Below, in pieces: positions 1 to 8,363 of a stretch of 64,000 nucleotides of DNA. The notes below the pieces were generated by a model. The model had not been told where the DNA came from, ran no database searches, and saw only the letters and a list, made by a program, of their open reading frames with translations. How positions within the stretch are numbered: the stretch's first letter is position 1; every line of letters starts with the position of its first letter. The position numbers and the translations under genes were made by a program. Source of the stretch: Bog-473 sp963788125 (lineage in GTDB: Bacteria; Actinomycetota; Acidimicrobiia; Acidimicrobiales; RAAP-2); assembly GCA_963788125.1 (NCBI GenBank), contig CAWBFN010000002.1:744001-808000 (forward strand), read 5' to 3'.

Positions 1-675
1 GTCGGCGACATCGCCCAGGCGACCGGCCCGTGGGCGCCCGAGAGCTGGGATGACGTCACCCGGCACCTCAGCCCGCAACGGGCGACGCGCCTGGTCGAAC
101 TGACGGTGAGCTATCGCACGCCGGCGGAGGTGATCGCCGTGGCCGCGCAGGTGCTGGCCGTCGCCGCGCCCGGCATCGCCCCACCGCGTCCCGTGCGCCA
201 GTCGGGGTTCACCCCCCGCATCATCTCGGCGTCCCGCACCGGGCTCGCCGCCGCGGTGGCCCAGGTCACGCGGGAGGAGGTGTCGGTGGTGGCCCCCGGA
301 CGGGTTGCCGTCCTCGGTCCCGCCGTCATGCTGCCCGAATTGGCCCGGACCCTCTCCGAGGCCGGCCTGGACCCCACCGACCCGCGTGACCCGTCGGGCG
401 ACGGCCTGGCCGCCGGGCTGGTGCTCCTCCCGGCGGACGAGACCAACGGGCTCGAGTTCGATGCCGTGGTGGTCGTGGAGCCGGCGCTGGTGGCCGCCGT
501 GGGCGAGGAGGTCACCGGTGAGAGCCCCCCGGTGGCCACGACCAGAGGCCTGCGCACCCTCTACGTCGCCCTCACCCGTCCCACCCGACGGTTGGCCGTC
601 GTCCACGCGCTGCCGCTCCCCGTTTCCCTGGGCAGCCCGGGGGTCTCCCCCAGCTTGCGCCCAGCGAGGGAGTGA
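1..675 (+). CDS. Superfamily I DNA helicase (UvrD/HelD type), C-terminal part
   Basis: This reading frame is open from the first base and ends at a TGA, so the N-terminal ATPase half lies outside the window. The visible 224 residues carry helicase domain-2 motifs: a VGDIAQATG stretch at the very start (motif III region), ETNGLEFDAVVVVEP near residue 150 (motif V region, UvrD_C_2 type) and LYVALTRPTRRLAVVH near residue 185 (motif VI with its arginines). These motifs couple ATP hydrolysis to translocation on DNA. The order and spacing fit HelD or UvrD-like helicases; which of the two cannot be decided without the N-terminus. It is followed after 58 bases by ctaE on the same strand, with no sign of functional linkage. 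Confidence 0.85.
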   Translation, partial: VGDIAQATGPWAPESWDDVTRHLSPQRATRLVELTVSYRTPAEVIAVAAQVLAVAAPGIAPPRPVRQSGFTPRIISASRTGLAAAVAQVTREEVSVVAPGRVAVLGPAVMLPELARTLSEAGLDPTDPRDPSGDGLAAGLVLLPADETNGLEFDAVVVVEPALVAAVGEEVTGESPPVATTRGLRTLYVALTRPTRRLAVVHALPLPVSLGSPGVSPSLRPARE

Positions 676-720
676 ACAACGCTGTCACCTGCTTGTTGGC
701 GCATCGCGGGCACCGTCGAC

Positions 721-733
721 TAGAAATTGCGCT
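721..733 (+). promoter_or_regulatory. Possible -10 element for a near-leaderless ctaE transcript
   Basis: TAGAAA at 721-726 fits the actinobacterial TAnnnT-like -10 element loosely and lies 7 bases before the GTG of ctaE, so transcription would start at or next to the start codon. No Shine-Dalgarno sequence precedes that GTG, which supports a leaderless message. No convincing -35 is visible at normal spacing, so this is a weak call. Confidence 0.25.
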
Positions 734-1339
734 GTGACCCAGGCGGTTTCGGTCGACCAACCCGTGCCAACGGGCAAGATCGTTCACGATCGGCCTCCCA
801 TGCTGGCCGTGGGGGTCATGATCTGGCTGGGCTCGGAGCTGATGTTCTTCAGCGGCCTGTTCGCCGCCTTTTTCACCATTCGGGCCGACGCCCCCGGGGG
901 GGTCTGGCCACCGCCGGGGACCCACCTCGACACCATCCGGGGCGCCATCTTCACCCTGGTGCTGGTCTCGTCGAGCTTCAGCATGCAGTACGCCGTCAAC
1001 CAGGTCGAATGGCGGAGGCGCACGTCCGCCCGCCGCTGGATCGTAGTGACCTTCATCCTGGGCGCGGCGTTCCTCGCCAACCAGGCCACCGAGTGGCTCT
1101 TCATCTCCACCCGGTGGTACACGAACTCCTACGGATCGCTCTTCTTCATCATGACGGGGCTCCACGGCCTCCATGTGTTCCTCGGTCTGGTGGCCATGAT
1201 CTTCCTCCTCGGGCGAATGAGAGGTGACGTGGGAGGCGATCCGGGTGAGCTGTCGGTGGTCCAGGGTGTCAGCTACTACTGGCACTTCGTCGACATCGTC
1301 TGGATCGGCCTCTTCAGCTGCCTCTTCTTCCTGAAATAG
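734..1339 (+). CDS. ctaE: Cytochrome c oxidase subunit III
   Basis: A 201-residue integral membrane protein, subunit III of the aa3 terminal oxidase, which stabilises the catalytic core. Five hydrophobic helices are visible. The family-typical blocks are a first helix with WLGSELMFFSGLFAAFF, the ATEWLF segment, the FIMTGLHGLHVFLGL segment and the C-terminal YYWHFVDIVWIGLF. The GTG at 734 is chosen because translation from here gives a short polar N-terminus followed directly by the first conserved helix; longer upstream versions run back through the helicase gene in another frame. The neighbours are qcrC, qcrA and qcrB, the usual actinobacterial ctaE-qcrCAB order, which encodes most of a bcc-aa3 supercomplex. 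The identification is secure. Confidence 0.95.
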   Translation: MTQAVSVDQPVPTGKIVHDRPPMLAVGVMIWLGSELMFFSGLFAAFFTIRADAPGGVWPPPGTHLDTIRGAIFTLVLVSSSFSMQYAVNQVEWRRRTSARRWIVVTFILGAAFLANQATEWLFISTRWYTNSYGSLFFIMTGLHGLHVFLGLVAMIFLLGRMRGDVGGDPGELSVVQGVSYYWHFVDIVWIGLFSCLFFLK

Positions 1340-1341
1340 AC

Positions 1342-2331
1342 ATGCCGGACGCACGGAGGAGGCAGGTACGACGCATACAGCGCAGGCGGTTTCTGTTGCC
1401 CGGCGGCCTTCTCGCCATCGCCGCGTTGGGCGCCCTGGCGCTGCTCGTGCCGGCGGTGAGCGCGCAGGCCTCCACGACCGACAAGACCGGTAAGACGACG
1501 ACGCTCGGCAACTCCATCAAGTCGTGTGGCCCCCTGAACCTCAAGGGGGTGAGCACGGCGGCCAACTCGGGGAACCCCGTCACCAGCACCAGACTGGTCT
1601 GCATGGACGGTGCCCTCATCCTGTACGGGAACAGCTCCATCACCTACGCCAACCCGCCCGCTTCGTTCGCCGCGGCCGGCAAGCTGCTCTTCGACCAGAC
1701 CTGTGCGAGCTGCCACGGATCGGACGCCAACGGCGTCTCCCCGACCGGGACGGCCACCATCGGCCCCAACCTCCAGGGCGTGGGCACGGCGACCGTCGAC
1801 TTCTGGATCACCACCGGCCGAATGCCGGCGACCGACATCGCGGCCGTCGAGGCGGAGCGCAAGCCCCCGAAGCTCACCAACCTGCAGGCGTTGGAAGTGG
1901 CGGCCTACATCAACTCGTTGGACCCGTCGGTGCCCGCCGTGCCCACCCCGCACCTCAAGGGGGCCAACGTCGCCAACGGCGCCTCCCTCTTCGCGCTCAA
2001 CTGCGCGGCGTGCCACACCATCACCGGAGCCGGTGACGCCCTGGCCTTCGGCACGAACGCCCCGTCGCTGCAGAACAAGCAGGTCACCACCCAGCAGGTG
2101 GCCGAGGCCGTGCGGATCGGCCCGGCCAACATGCCCCGGTTCTCGGGCAACCTCAGCGATACCCAGGTGCGCGACATCGTGGCCTACGTGACGACGTACA
2201 TCCAGCACCCGACCAACCCGGGCGGTGCCGGGCTCGGAGGTGTCGGGCCGGTGGCCGAGGGCTTCATCGCCCTCCTGCTCGGTGTGGGGGGCCTGGCCCT
2301 CATCTGCTTCTGGATCGGAGAGCGCTCGTGA
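1342..2331 (+). CDS. qcrC: Diheme cytochrome c subunit of the cytochrome bcc complex
   Basis: The 329-residue protein has two covalent heme c motifs, CASCH at residues 121-125 and CAACH at residues 221-225. It carries an N-terminal hydrophobic segment (about residues 17-42) and a C-terminal membrane anchor (about residues 298-325). In Actinobacteria, QcrC replaces the separate cytochrome c and hands electrons from the Rieske protein directly to CuA of the oxidase. Start ATG 1342 lies two bases after the ctaE stop, and the gene overlaps qcrA by four bases (GTGA), so translation is probably coupled. One odd point is a stretch of about 65 residues between the signal-like helix and the first heme domain. 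It is rich in Thr, Ser and Asn and has two cysteines (near residues 57 and 82) that could form a disulfide. Confidence 0.95.
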   Translation: MPDARRRQVRRIQRRRFLLPGGLLAIAALGALALLVPAVSAQASTTDKTGKTTTLGNSIKSCGPLNLKGVSTAANSGNPVTSTRLVCMDGALILYGNSSITYANPPASFAAAGKLLFDQTCASCHGSDANGVSPTGTATIGPNLQGVGTATVDFWITTGRMPATDIAAVEAERKPPKLTNLQALEVAAYINSLDPSVPAVPTPHLKGANVANGASLFALNCAACHTITGAGDALAFGTNAPSLQNKQVTTQQVAEAVRIGPANMPRFSGNLSDTQVRDIVAYVTTYIQHPTNPGGAGLGGVGPVAEGFIALLLGVGGLALICFWIGERS

Positions 2332-3287
2332 GCGACGACGAGCAGGAGACGACGCGCACCAGGGTGCCGATGCCGATCGCCACCCTGAGCGATCCGCACC
2401 TCGGCGATGCGGCCAAGCACCCCTCGCGGGTCGAAGGCATCATCGCCCTCATCTTCGTCCTCGGCATCGTGATGACCGCCGGGTTCGGCGCCGCCTACTG
2501 GCAGAACTGGAACCCCTGGATCATCGGCGGCACCATGGGCGCCGGCCTCTTCCTTCTCGGCTTCGGGCTCACCGCATGGGGCAAGTACCTGATGCCCCAG
2601 GGCCCCTTCGTCGAGGAGCGCCACGTGCTGGCCGGGTCGCCCGAGGAGCGAGCGGCGATGTCGGCCGCCCTGGTGGAGCGCTCGGCCGTGGTGGTCAAGC
2701 GACGCAAGCTCCTCGGCGGCCTCTTCGCCCTCGGGGCGGGCATCTTCGGCATTGTGGCCATCTTCCCGCTGCTGCGCTCCCTGGGCCCCGTGCCCGGCAC
2801 CTCCCTCGATCGCACCGACTGGCGCAAGGGGTCGCTGCTGGTGGACTCCAACGGCCGATCCGTGAGACGGGGCACGTTGGTGGTGGGCGGCATCATGACC
2901 GTCTACCCGCAGAACTTCGAGTACTCCCCCAACGGCCAGGCGACGGACCAGACGGTGCTCATCCGCGTGCAGGACTCGGACCTGGTCACCGCCCCGGGCC
3001 GCGAGACCTGGGCCCCGGCGGGCTACGTGGCCTACTCCAAGGTGTGCACCCATCTCGGCTGCCCCGTCGGCCTCTACGAGCAGCAGCTCGAGCTGCTGGT
3101 CTGCCCGTGCCACCAGTCCATGTTCAACGTGCGCAATGGGGCGGTCCCCCAGTTCGGCCCCGCCCCCCGGCCGCTGCCGCAGCTGCCGCTCTACTTCGAC
3201 AGCGACGGCACCCTGCGCGCCCAGACCGGCTTCGACCAAGCCGTCGGGCCGGGCTTCTTCGAGCGCACCACCACGGAGAAGCTGTGA
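2328..3287 (+). CDS. qcrA: Rieske iron-sulfur subunit of the cytochrome bcc complex
   Basis: A 319-residue Rieske protein. The C-terminal domain has both cluster-binding boxes, CTHLGC (C240, H242, C245) and CPCHQS (C259, C261, H262). C240, H242, C259 and H262 would hold the 2Fe-2S cluster, and C245 with C261 the disulfide. The N-terminal half contains three hydrophobic helices (about residues 40-60, 65-85 and 125-145), the three-helix anchor characteristic of actinobacterial QcrA rather than the single helix of mitochondrial Rieske proteins. It takes electrons from quinol at the Qo site of QcrB and passes them to QcrC. The gene overlaps both neighbours by four bases. The GTG start matches the GTGA junction. 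Confidence 0.95.
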   Translation: MSDDEQETTRTRVPMPIATLSDPHLGDAAKHPSRVEGIIALIFVLGIVMTAGFGAAYWQNWNPWIIGGTMGAGLFLLGFGLTAWGKYLMPQGPFVEERHVLAGSPEERAAMSAALVERSAVVVKRRKLLGGLFALGAGIFGIVAIFPLLRSLGPVPGTSLDRTDWRKGSLLVDSNGRSVRRGTLVVGGIMTVYPQNFEYSPNGQATDQTVLIRVQDSDLVTAPGRETWAPAGYVAYSKVCTHLGCPVGLYEQQLELLVCPCHQSMFNVRNGAVPQFGPAPRPLPQLPLYFDSDGTLRAQTGFDQAVGPGFFERTTTEKL

Positions 3288-4846
3288 GCGAGACCCTCCC
3301 CACGGCGAAGTCGAGGCGGCAGGCCATGGGGCCCTATGGCCGGGTGGGCCAGGTCGTCGACGAGCTCGACGACCGCCTGGGCATCGCCAAGGGTGGGCGG
3401 GTCTTACTGGACAAGATCTTCCCCGACCACTGGTCGTTCATGCTGGGCGAGATCGCGCTCTACTCCTTCGTCGTCCTGATAGCCACCGGGATCTTCCTGG
3501 CCCTCTACTTCGTCCCCTCGACCAACCAGGTCATCTACCACGGCACCTACAAGCCGCTCCGGGGCCAGGTCGTCTCCGAGGCCTACGAGTCGACGGTCAA
3601 CATCTCCTTCGCCGTCCGGGGCGGCCTGCTGGTGCGCCAGATGCACCACTGGGCGGCCGACATCTTCGTCGGCTCCATCGTGGTGCACATGGCCCGCGTC
3701 TTCTTCACCGGGGCGTTCCGCAAGCCCCGCGAGACGAACTGGCTCATCGGGACCACCATGCTGATCCTGGCTATCTTGGAAGGGTTCATCGGCTACTCGC
3801 TGCCCGACGACCTGATCTCGGGTACGGGTCTGCGCATCGGCTACTCCATCGCCGAGTCGATCCCCTTCGTGGGCAGCTACCTCACCTCCTTCCTGTGGGG
3901 GGGGACCTTCCCGGGCAACGTCATCATCGAGCGCTTCTACCTCATCCATGTCTTCATCATCCCCCTGGCCATTGCCGGGCTCCTGGCGGCCCACCTGGGC
4001 CTACTGGTGCGTCAGAAGCACACGCAGTTCAAGGGCGAGGGCCGCACCGAGACCAACGTGGTGGGGTCGCCCATGTTCCCCACCTTCATGGCCAAGACCA
4101 CCGGCTTCCTCTTCATGGTGGCCGGGGCCACGGCGCTGCTGGGAGCGTTCGCCCAGATCAACCCCATCTGGCAGTTCGGGTCGTACGATCCGTCCAAGAT
4201 CTCCTACGCCGTTCAGCCCGACTGGTACATGGGGTGGCTCGATGGGGCGCTGCGTATCATGCCGTCGTGGGAGTTCGCCGGTTGGGGCCATACGGTGCCC
4301 CTCGAGGTGTTCCTCCCCGCCGTGGTGTTCCCCGGGCTGATCTTCACCATTGCCCTCCTGTGGCCCGCGCTGGAGCACCGGATAACCGGGGACAATGAGT
4401 TGCACAACCTCTTGGACCGACCACGGGACCGACCCAAACGCACGGCGGCCGGCGCCGCGTTGTTCGCCCTCCTCTTCGTGCTCTTCGCCGCCAGCTCGAC
4501 CGACGTGCTGGCCAACTACTTCCATCTCTCGCTCAACTTCGTGCTGTGGGCCTTCCGGGTCCTCACCTTCGTCGTGCCCATCGTCGTGGCCTTCGTCACC
4601 TACGGCATCTGTCGCGAGATGCAGGGCGTGCAGGGCATCGGCAAGCGCAAGCGGGCGGTGATCGTGTACCGCTCGGCCGAGGGCGAGTACAGCACCGTGA
4701 CGGCGGCGCCGCGGCCCGACGACGAGCACGAGGAGCTCGACCCCGAGCCGGTGCCGGTCCGCATCGACATTGAGCCGCTCGCCAACGGGCCGCAGGCGGC
4801 CAACGCGGAGAGCTCGCCGACGGGCGCCCGGCGGGTAACCCGCTAG
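3284..4846 (+). CDS. qcrB: Cytochrome b subunit of the cytochrome bcc complex
   Basis: 520 residues, the quinol-oxidising cytochrome b of the actinobacterial menaquinol:cytochrome c reductase. Family features are the first helix after FPDHWSFMLGEIALYSF, heme-ligand histidines in MHHWAADIFVGSIVVHMARVF and in the later RFYLIHVFIIPLAIAGLLAAHL helix, and the quinol-site block with PDWYMGW. The GTG at 3284 overlaps the qcrA stop by four bases; the frame is open far upstream but that region is qcrA read out of frame. A C-terminal cytoplasmic tail of about 60 acidic residues follows the last helix. The gene ends tail to tail with the MFS gene, the stops overlapping by four bases, so little room is left for a conventional terminator. 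Confidence 0.95.
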   Translation: MSETLPTAKSRRQAMGPYGRVGQVVDELDDRLGIAKGGRVLLDKIFPDHWSFMLGEIALYSFVVLIATGIFLALYFVPSTNQVIYHGTYKPLRGQVVSEAYESTVNISFAVRGGLLVRQMHHWAADIFVGSIVVHMARVFFTGAFRKPRETNWLIGTTMLILAILEGFIGYSLPDDLISGTGLRIGYSIAESIPFVGSYLTSFLWGGTFPGNVIIERFYLIHVFIIPLAIAGLLAAHLGLLVRQKHTQFKGEGRTETNVVGSPMFPTFMAKTTGFLFMVAGATALLGAFAQINPIWQFGSYDPSKISYAVQPDWYMGWLDGALRIMPSWEFAGWGHTVPLEVFLPAVVFPGLIFTIALLWPALEHRITGDNELHNLLDRPRDRPKRTAAGAALFALLFVLFAASSTDVLANYFHLSLNFVLWAFRVLTFVVPIVVAFVTYGICREMQGVQGIGKRKRAVIVYRSAEGEYSTVTAAPRPDDEHEELDPEPVPVRIDIEPLANGPQAANAESSPTGARRVTR

Positions 4847-6039
4847 CTGTAGGAGACGGGCACCGACCGACGGCTCACCAGGTCGACCACGGCCAACGTG
4901 CCGGTGAGGAGGCCGAAGCCGGCGCCGAGCAGGCAGACGCCCGACCAGCCGTCCGCGGCGAAGAGGACGCCGGCGGTGACCGATCCGACGGCGCCTCCGA
5001 CGAAGTAGCAGACCATGTAGGCGCTGTTGATGCGGCTGCGGGCGTCGGGGCGCAGCGTGTAGATGATGGCCTGGTTGGTGATCTGCATGCCCTGGGTGCC
5101 GACGTCGAGCACGACGATGCCGGCGATCAGGGCGGCCAACGACGAGCGCCCGAACCACAAGAGGCCGAAGGAGCCGATCAAGAGCACGCCGGCCACCAGG
5201 GTCGAGGCGGTGGAGCGGTCGGCGTCGGCCAGCCTGCCGGCCAGGTTGGCGGCCAGGATCCCGGCCGCGCCCACCAGGCCGAAGAGGCCGATCAGGGCGC
5301 TGGAGTAGTGGTAGGGGGCGCCGGAGAGCAGGAAGGCGATCGTCGTCCACAGCACGCTGAAACAGGCGAAGGCACACGCCCCGTGCCACGCCCGCCGGCG
5401 CAGGACGGGCTCGTCCACCAAGAGCCGCAGCGACGAGGCGACCAGGCTGCCGTAGCGCATGCGGGGCCGTGGGCCCTCGGTGGGAAGGGCGCGCCACAGC
5501 ACGGCGGCGAACACGACCATGAGCCCGGCGGAGAGCCAGTAGACCGAACGCCAACCAGCCACCTCGGCCACCAGGCCCGACACGGTGCGGGCGAGCAGGA
5601 TGCCCAGGAGGAGGCCGGTCATGATCCGGGCGACCACACGGCCGCGGCGTTCGGCCGGGGCCAGGTCGGCGGCGAAGGGGATCATGACCTGGCCCGCCAC
5701 CGAGGCGGCCCCCACGGCCACCGACGCCAGCCCGAAGATCCAGATGTCGGGGGCGACGGCGCAGGCGACCAGCGCGACGGCCGCCACGGCGAAGATGCGC
5801 ACGACCAGGACCCGACGGACGTACAGGTCGCCGAGCGGGACGATGAGCAGGAGCCCGGCGGCGTAGCCGACCTGCGTGGCGGTGATGATCAGCGAGGCGA
5901 GGCCCGAACCGGTATGGAAGTCGAGCGCCACCTGGTGGAGCAGTGGTTGGGCGTAGTAGAGGTTGGCCACCACCGCCCCGGTGGCAACGGCGATGAGGAC
6001 GAGGAGGGGACGGGTCAGCGGCCCGGGCGGCTGCGTCAC
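4843..6039 (-). CDS. Major facilitator superfamily transporter
   Basis: 398 residues with about 12 hydrophobic helices. The N-terminal helix holds VANLYYAQPLLHQVA, a signature of the YgaY/YnfM-like drug:proton antiporter group. The loop between helices 2 and 3 contains PLGDLYVRRVLVVR, the MFS motif A region. The protein probably exports a small molecule across the cytoplasmic membrane; the substrate cannot be read from the sequence. Start GTG 6039 gives a short N-terminus before helix 1. It sits between the two respiratory blocks and has no obvious role in them. The gene downstream of ctaF on the same strand begins 18 bases after the ctaF stop, so it could be co-transcribed with ctaCDF. Confidence 0.85.
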   Translation of the reverse strand: MTQPPGPLTRPLLVLIAVATGAVVANLYYAQPLLHQVALDFHTGSGLASLIITATQVGYAAGLLLIVPLGDLYVRRVLVVRIFAVAAVALVACAVAPDIWIFGLASVAVGAASVAGQVMIPFAADLAPAERRGRVVARIMTGLLLGILLARTVSGLVAEVAGWRSVYWLSAGLMVVFAAVLWRALPTEGPRPRMRYGSLVASSLRLLVDEPVLRRRAWHGACAFACFSVLWTTIAFLLSGAPYHYSSALIGLFGLVGAAGILAANLAGRLADADRSTASTLVAGVLLIGSFGLLWFGRSSLAALIAGIVVLDVGTQGMQITNQAIIYTLRPDARSRINSAYMVCYFVGGAVGSVTAGVLFAADGWSGVCLLGAGFGLLTGTLAVVDLVSRRSVPVSYS

Positions 6040-6057
6040 CCGCTCAGGGTAGTGGCG

Positions 6058-6492
6058 CTACACGTGGCCCCCGCGCCGGCTCTCCGCCGTGACGCCGACC
6101 GCGGCGGAGATGATCAGGGCGATGCCCGGGAAGATGAGCCAGATCCCGAAGACCAGTGAGACCAGGGTCAGGAAGGCGCCCATGCCCAGGACGAAGGGCC
6201 AGATGGAGGAGCCGGGAAAGGACTCGATCTCCCCGGCACCCTCGTCGAGGGTGGCGTCGGGCCGGTCGGAGGGACGATCGCCAGCGCCGTGCTCCTTGCC
6301 CCAGAAGAAGAACTTCTTCCCACCGAACCGCTTGTGCCAGAAGAAGTAGTACAGCCCGGGGAGGAAGCCGAGCAGCGAGGTTCCGAGCAGCATCATGCCG
6401 CCGCCGTCGTCGTAGCTGGTGAACCAGTAGACCAGGCCGACCAGGCCGAAGAAGACCCCGAGGAAGAGGAGGAACAGCGCTTCGACTTTCAT
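6058..6492 (-). CDS. ctaF: Cytochrome c oxidase subunit IV, actinobacterial type
   Basis: 144 residues with two N-terminal helices (about residues 3-25 and 33-52) and two C-terminal helices (about residues 97-135), linked by a polar loop. This is the layout of actinobacterial CtaF, a small structural subunit of the aa3 oxidase unrelated to mitochondrial subunit IV. The segment YYFFWHKRFGGKKFFF after helix 2 is typical of Acidimicrobiia-like members. The ATG overlaps the ctaD stop by four bases, which fits translational coupling in a ctaC-ctaD-ctaF operon. Length matches the family. Confidence 0.88.
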   Translation of the reverse strand: MKVEALFLLFLGVFFGLVGLVYWFTSYDDGGGMMLLGTSLLGFLPGLYYFFWHKRFGGKKFFFWGKEHGAGDRPSDRPDATLDEGAGEIESFPGSSIWPFVLGMGAFLTLVSLVFGIWLIFPGIALIISAAVGVTAESRRGGHV

Positions 6493-8363
6493 CCGACGGG
6501 CTCCTTCGATCGGGCGCGGGCGACGGCTTCAGCGTGGGGACCGTGGGGGACAACGATAGCGTCAGGGTGGTTGTAGTCCCACGTCGGGCGTTCCGAGCGG
6601 ATCGGCGGCAGGTGGGTGTAGTTGTGGTGCGGCGGCGGCGAGGTGGTGAACCATTCGAGCGTGTGGGCGTCCCACGGGTTGTCACCGGCCGGGATGGGAT
6701 GGCGCCAGGACTTCCAGAAGTTCCAAAGGAGGAAGGCGAAGGAGAGGGCGATGACGAACCCCCCGACGGTGGACACGATGTTCCAGCTCTGCCACCCCAG
6801 GTCCGACGGGTAGCTGGCCACCCGTCGCGGCATGCCCCGGAGCCCCACGACGTACTGGGGCATGAACGCCACCCAGAACCCGATGAACAGCAGCCAGAAG
6901 TGCCACTTGCCCAGGGTGTCGTCCAACATTCGGCCGAACATCTTGGGATACCAGTAGTAGACGCCGGCGAAGCCGGCGAAGACGGCCGTGCCCACCAGGA
7001 CCTGGTGGAAGTGGGCCACCACGAAGTAGGTGTCGTGGGTGGCGAAGTCGATGGGCGGGGAGGCCAGCATGATCCCGGTCACGCCCCCCATGAGGAAGGC
7101 GAGCAGGAAGCCGATACAGAACAGCATGGGGGTGTTGAAGGTGAGTTGGCCGTGCCACATCGTCCCGATCCAGTTGAAGAACTTGATGCCGGTCGGCACG
7201 GCGATGAGCAGGCTCAGAAGGGAGAAGAAGGGCAACAGGACCGCGCCGGTGGTGAACATGTGGTGGGCCCAGACGCCGGTGGAGAGGGCGGCGATGGCCA
7301 TGGTGGCGAAGACCATCCCCTTGTAGCCGAAGACCGGCCTGCGGGAGAAGACGGGCAGGACCTCGGTCACGATGCCGAAGAAGGGCAGGGCGAGGATGTA
7401 GACCTCGGGGTGGCCGAAGAACCAGAAGAGGTTCTGCCAGAGCAGCGGCGACCCGCAGGCCACCGGGTACAGGTGGCCGTTGAGCAGGAAATGGGTCGCC
7501 CCCGTGACGGTCTGGCAGCCGCTGACGGTGAAGATATGGGTGCCGAAGTGGCGGTCGCAGAACAACATGACCAGGGCGCTGGTCAGCACCGGGAAGGCGA
7601 TGAGGATCAGGATGCCGGTCACCAGCATGTTCCAGGTGAAGATGGGCATTCGGAACATGGTCATGCCCGGGGCGCGCAGGTAGAAGATGGTGGCCACCAG
7701 GTTGACCCCGGTGAAGATGGCCGAGAAACCGGTCAGGACCAGGGCCATGATCCAGACGTCGCCACCGATGCCCGGTGAGCTCTGGACGCTGGAGAGCGGG
7801 GCGTAGGCGACCCAGCCGAAGCTGGCTGCCCCGCCGGCGACGAGGAACCCACCCATCATCGTGATCGAACCGGTGAGGTACAGCCAGTAGCTCAAGGCGT
7901 TGAGGCGCGGGAACGCCATGTCGGGGGCGCCCACCTGCAGCGGCACCACGTAGTTGGCCAGGCCGCCGAAGGCGAACGGCCCGGCGAACAGGTACAGCAT
8001 CAGGCTGCCGTGCATGGTGAACAGCTCGTTGTACTGGCCGAAGGTGAGCAGGGACGAGTGGGGCGAGGCGAGTTGGATCCGGATGAAGAGCGCCATGATC
8101 CCGGCCATGTAGAACAAAATCAGCGAGGTGATCATGTAGCTGAGGCCGATCACCTTGTGGTCGGTGGACGTCAACCACTTGAGGATCCCCGTCGGGCCGT
8201 GGTCCTCGTGGCCGTGGGCGGCGTGACCACCCTCGGGCCCGTGGCCCGCGCCGGGCGGCGCGTGCAGGTCGGGCAGGTCCTCGTGGCCGGTATCCGGCGT
8301 GGTCGGAGCCAGCACGTCACTCGTGTGCGTCACGTCAGTCACGTCAGTCACCGTAGAGGTCAC
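6489..8363 (-). CDS. ctaD: Cytochrome c oxidase subunit I
   Basis: 624 residues, the catalytic subunit of the aa3 oxidase with heme a, the heme a3-CuB centre and the proton channels. Visible hallmarks are WLTSTDHKVIGLSY at the start of helix 1, the FWFFGHPEVYI motif (CuB histidine and the cross-linked tyrosine), the HHMFTTG motif with two further CuB histidines, and HDTYFVVAHFHQVL with the heme ligands. The N-terminal 60 residues are polar, with a His- and Gly-rich stretch and a VTDVTDVT repeat encoded by a short direct repeat. The start overlaps the end of ctaC by 20 bases; a later start would remove the overlap, so the exact N-terminus is uncertain. Confidence 0.95.
   Translation of the reverse strand: MTSTVTDVTDVTHTSDVLAPTTPDTGHEDLPDLHAPPGAGHGPEGGHAAHGHEDHGPTGILKWLTSTDHKVIGLSYMITSLILFYMAGIMALFIRIQLASPHSSLLTFGQYNELFTMHGSLMLYLFAGPFAFGGLANYVVPLQVGAPDMAFPRLNALSYWLYLTGSITMMGGFLVAGGAASFGWVAYAPLSSVQSSPGIGGDVWIMALVLTGFSAIFTGVNLVATIFYLRAPGMTMFRMPIFTWNMLVTGILILIAFPVLTSALVMLFCDRHFGTHIFTVSGCQTVTGATHFLLNGHLYPVACGSPLLWQNLFWFFGHPEVYILALPFFGIVTEVLPVFSRRPVFGYKGMVFATMAIAALSTGVWAHHMFTTGAVLLPFFSLLSLLIAVPTGIKFFNWIGTMWHGQLTFNTPMLFCIGFLLAFLMGGVTGIMLASPPIDFATHDTYFVVAHFHQVLVGTAVFAGFAGVYYWYPKMFGRMLDDTLGKWHFWLLFIGFWVAFMPQYVVGLRGMPRRVASYPSDLGWQSWNIVSTVGGFVIALSFAFLLWNFWKSWRHPIPAGDNPWDAHTLEWFTTSPPPHHNYTHLPPIRSERPTWDYNHPDAIVVPHGPHAEAVARARSKEPVG

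Noticed and set aside
305..733. Upstream extension of the ctaE frame
   Set aside because: It overlaps the end of the helicase gene, which carries conserved motifs in its own frame; ctaE begins at 734.
2225..3283. N-terminal extension of the cytochrome b gene
   Set aside because: The open frame upstream of 3284 is an alternative reading of qcrC and qcrA, with Arg/Pro/His-rich nonsense sequence.
8320..8360. Short GTCAGTCAC direct repeats at the ctaC/ctaD overlap as a regulatory site
   Set aside because: They encode the VTDVTDVT stretch at the CtaD N-terminus and lie inside coding sequence, so coding repetition is the simpler explanation.
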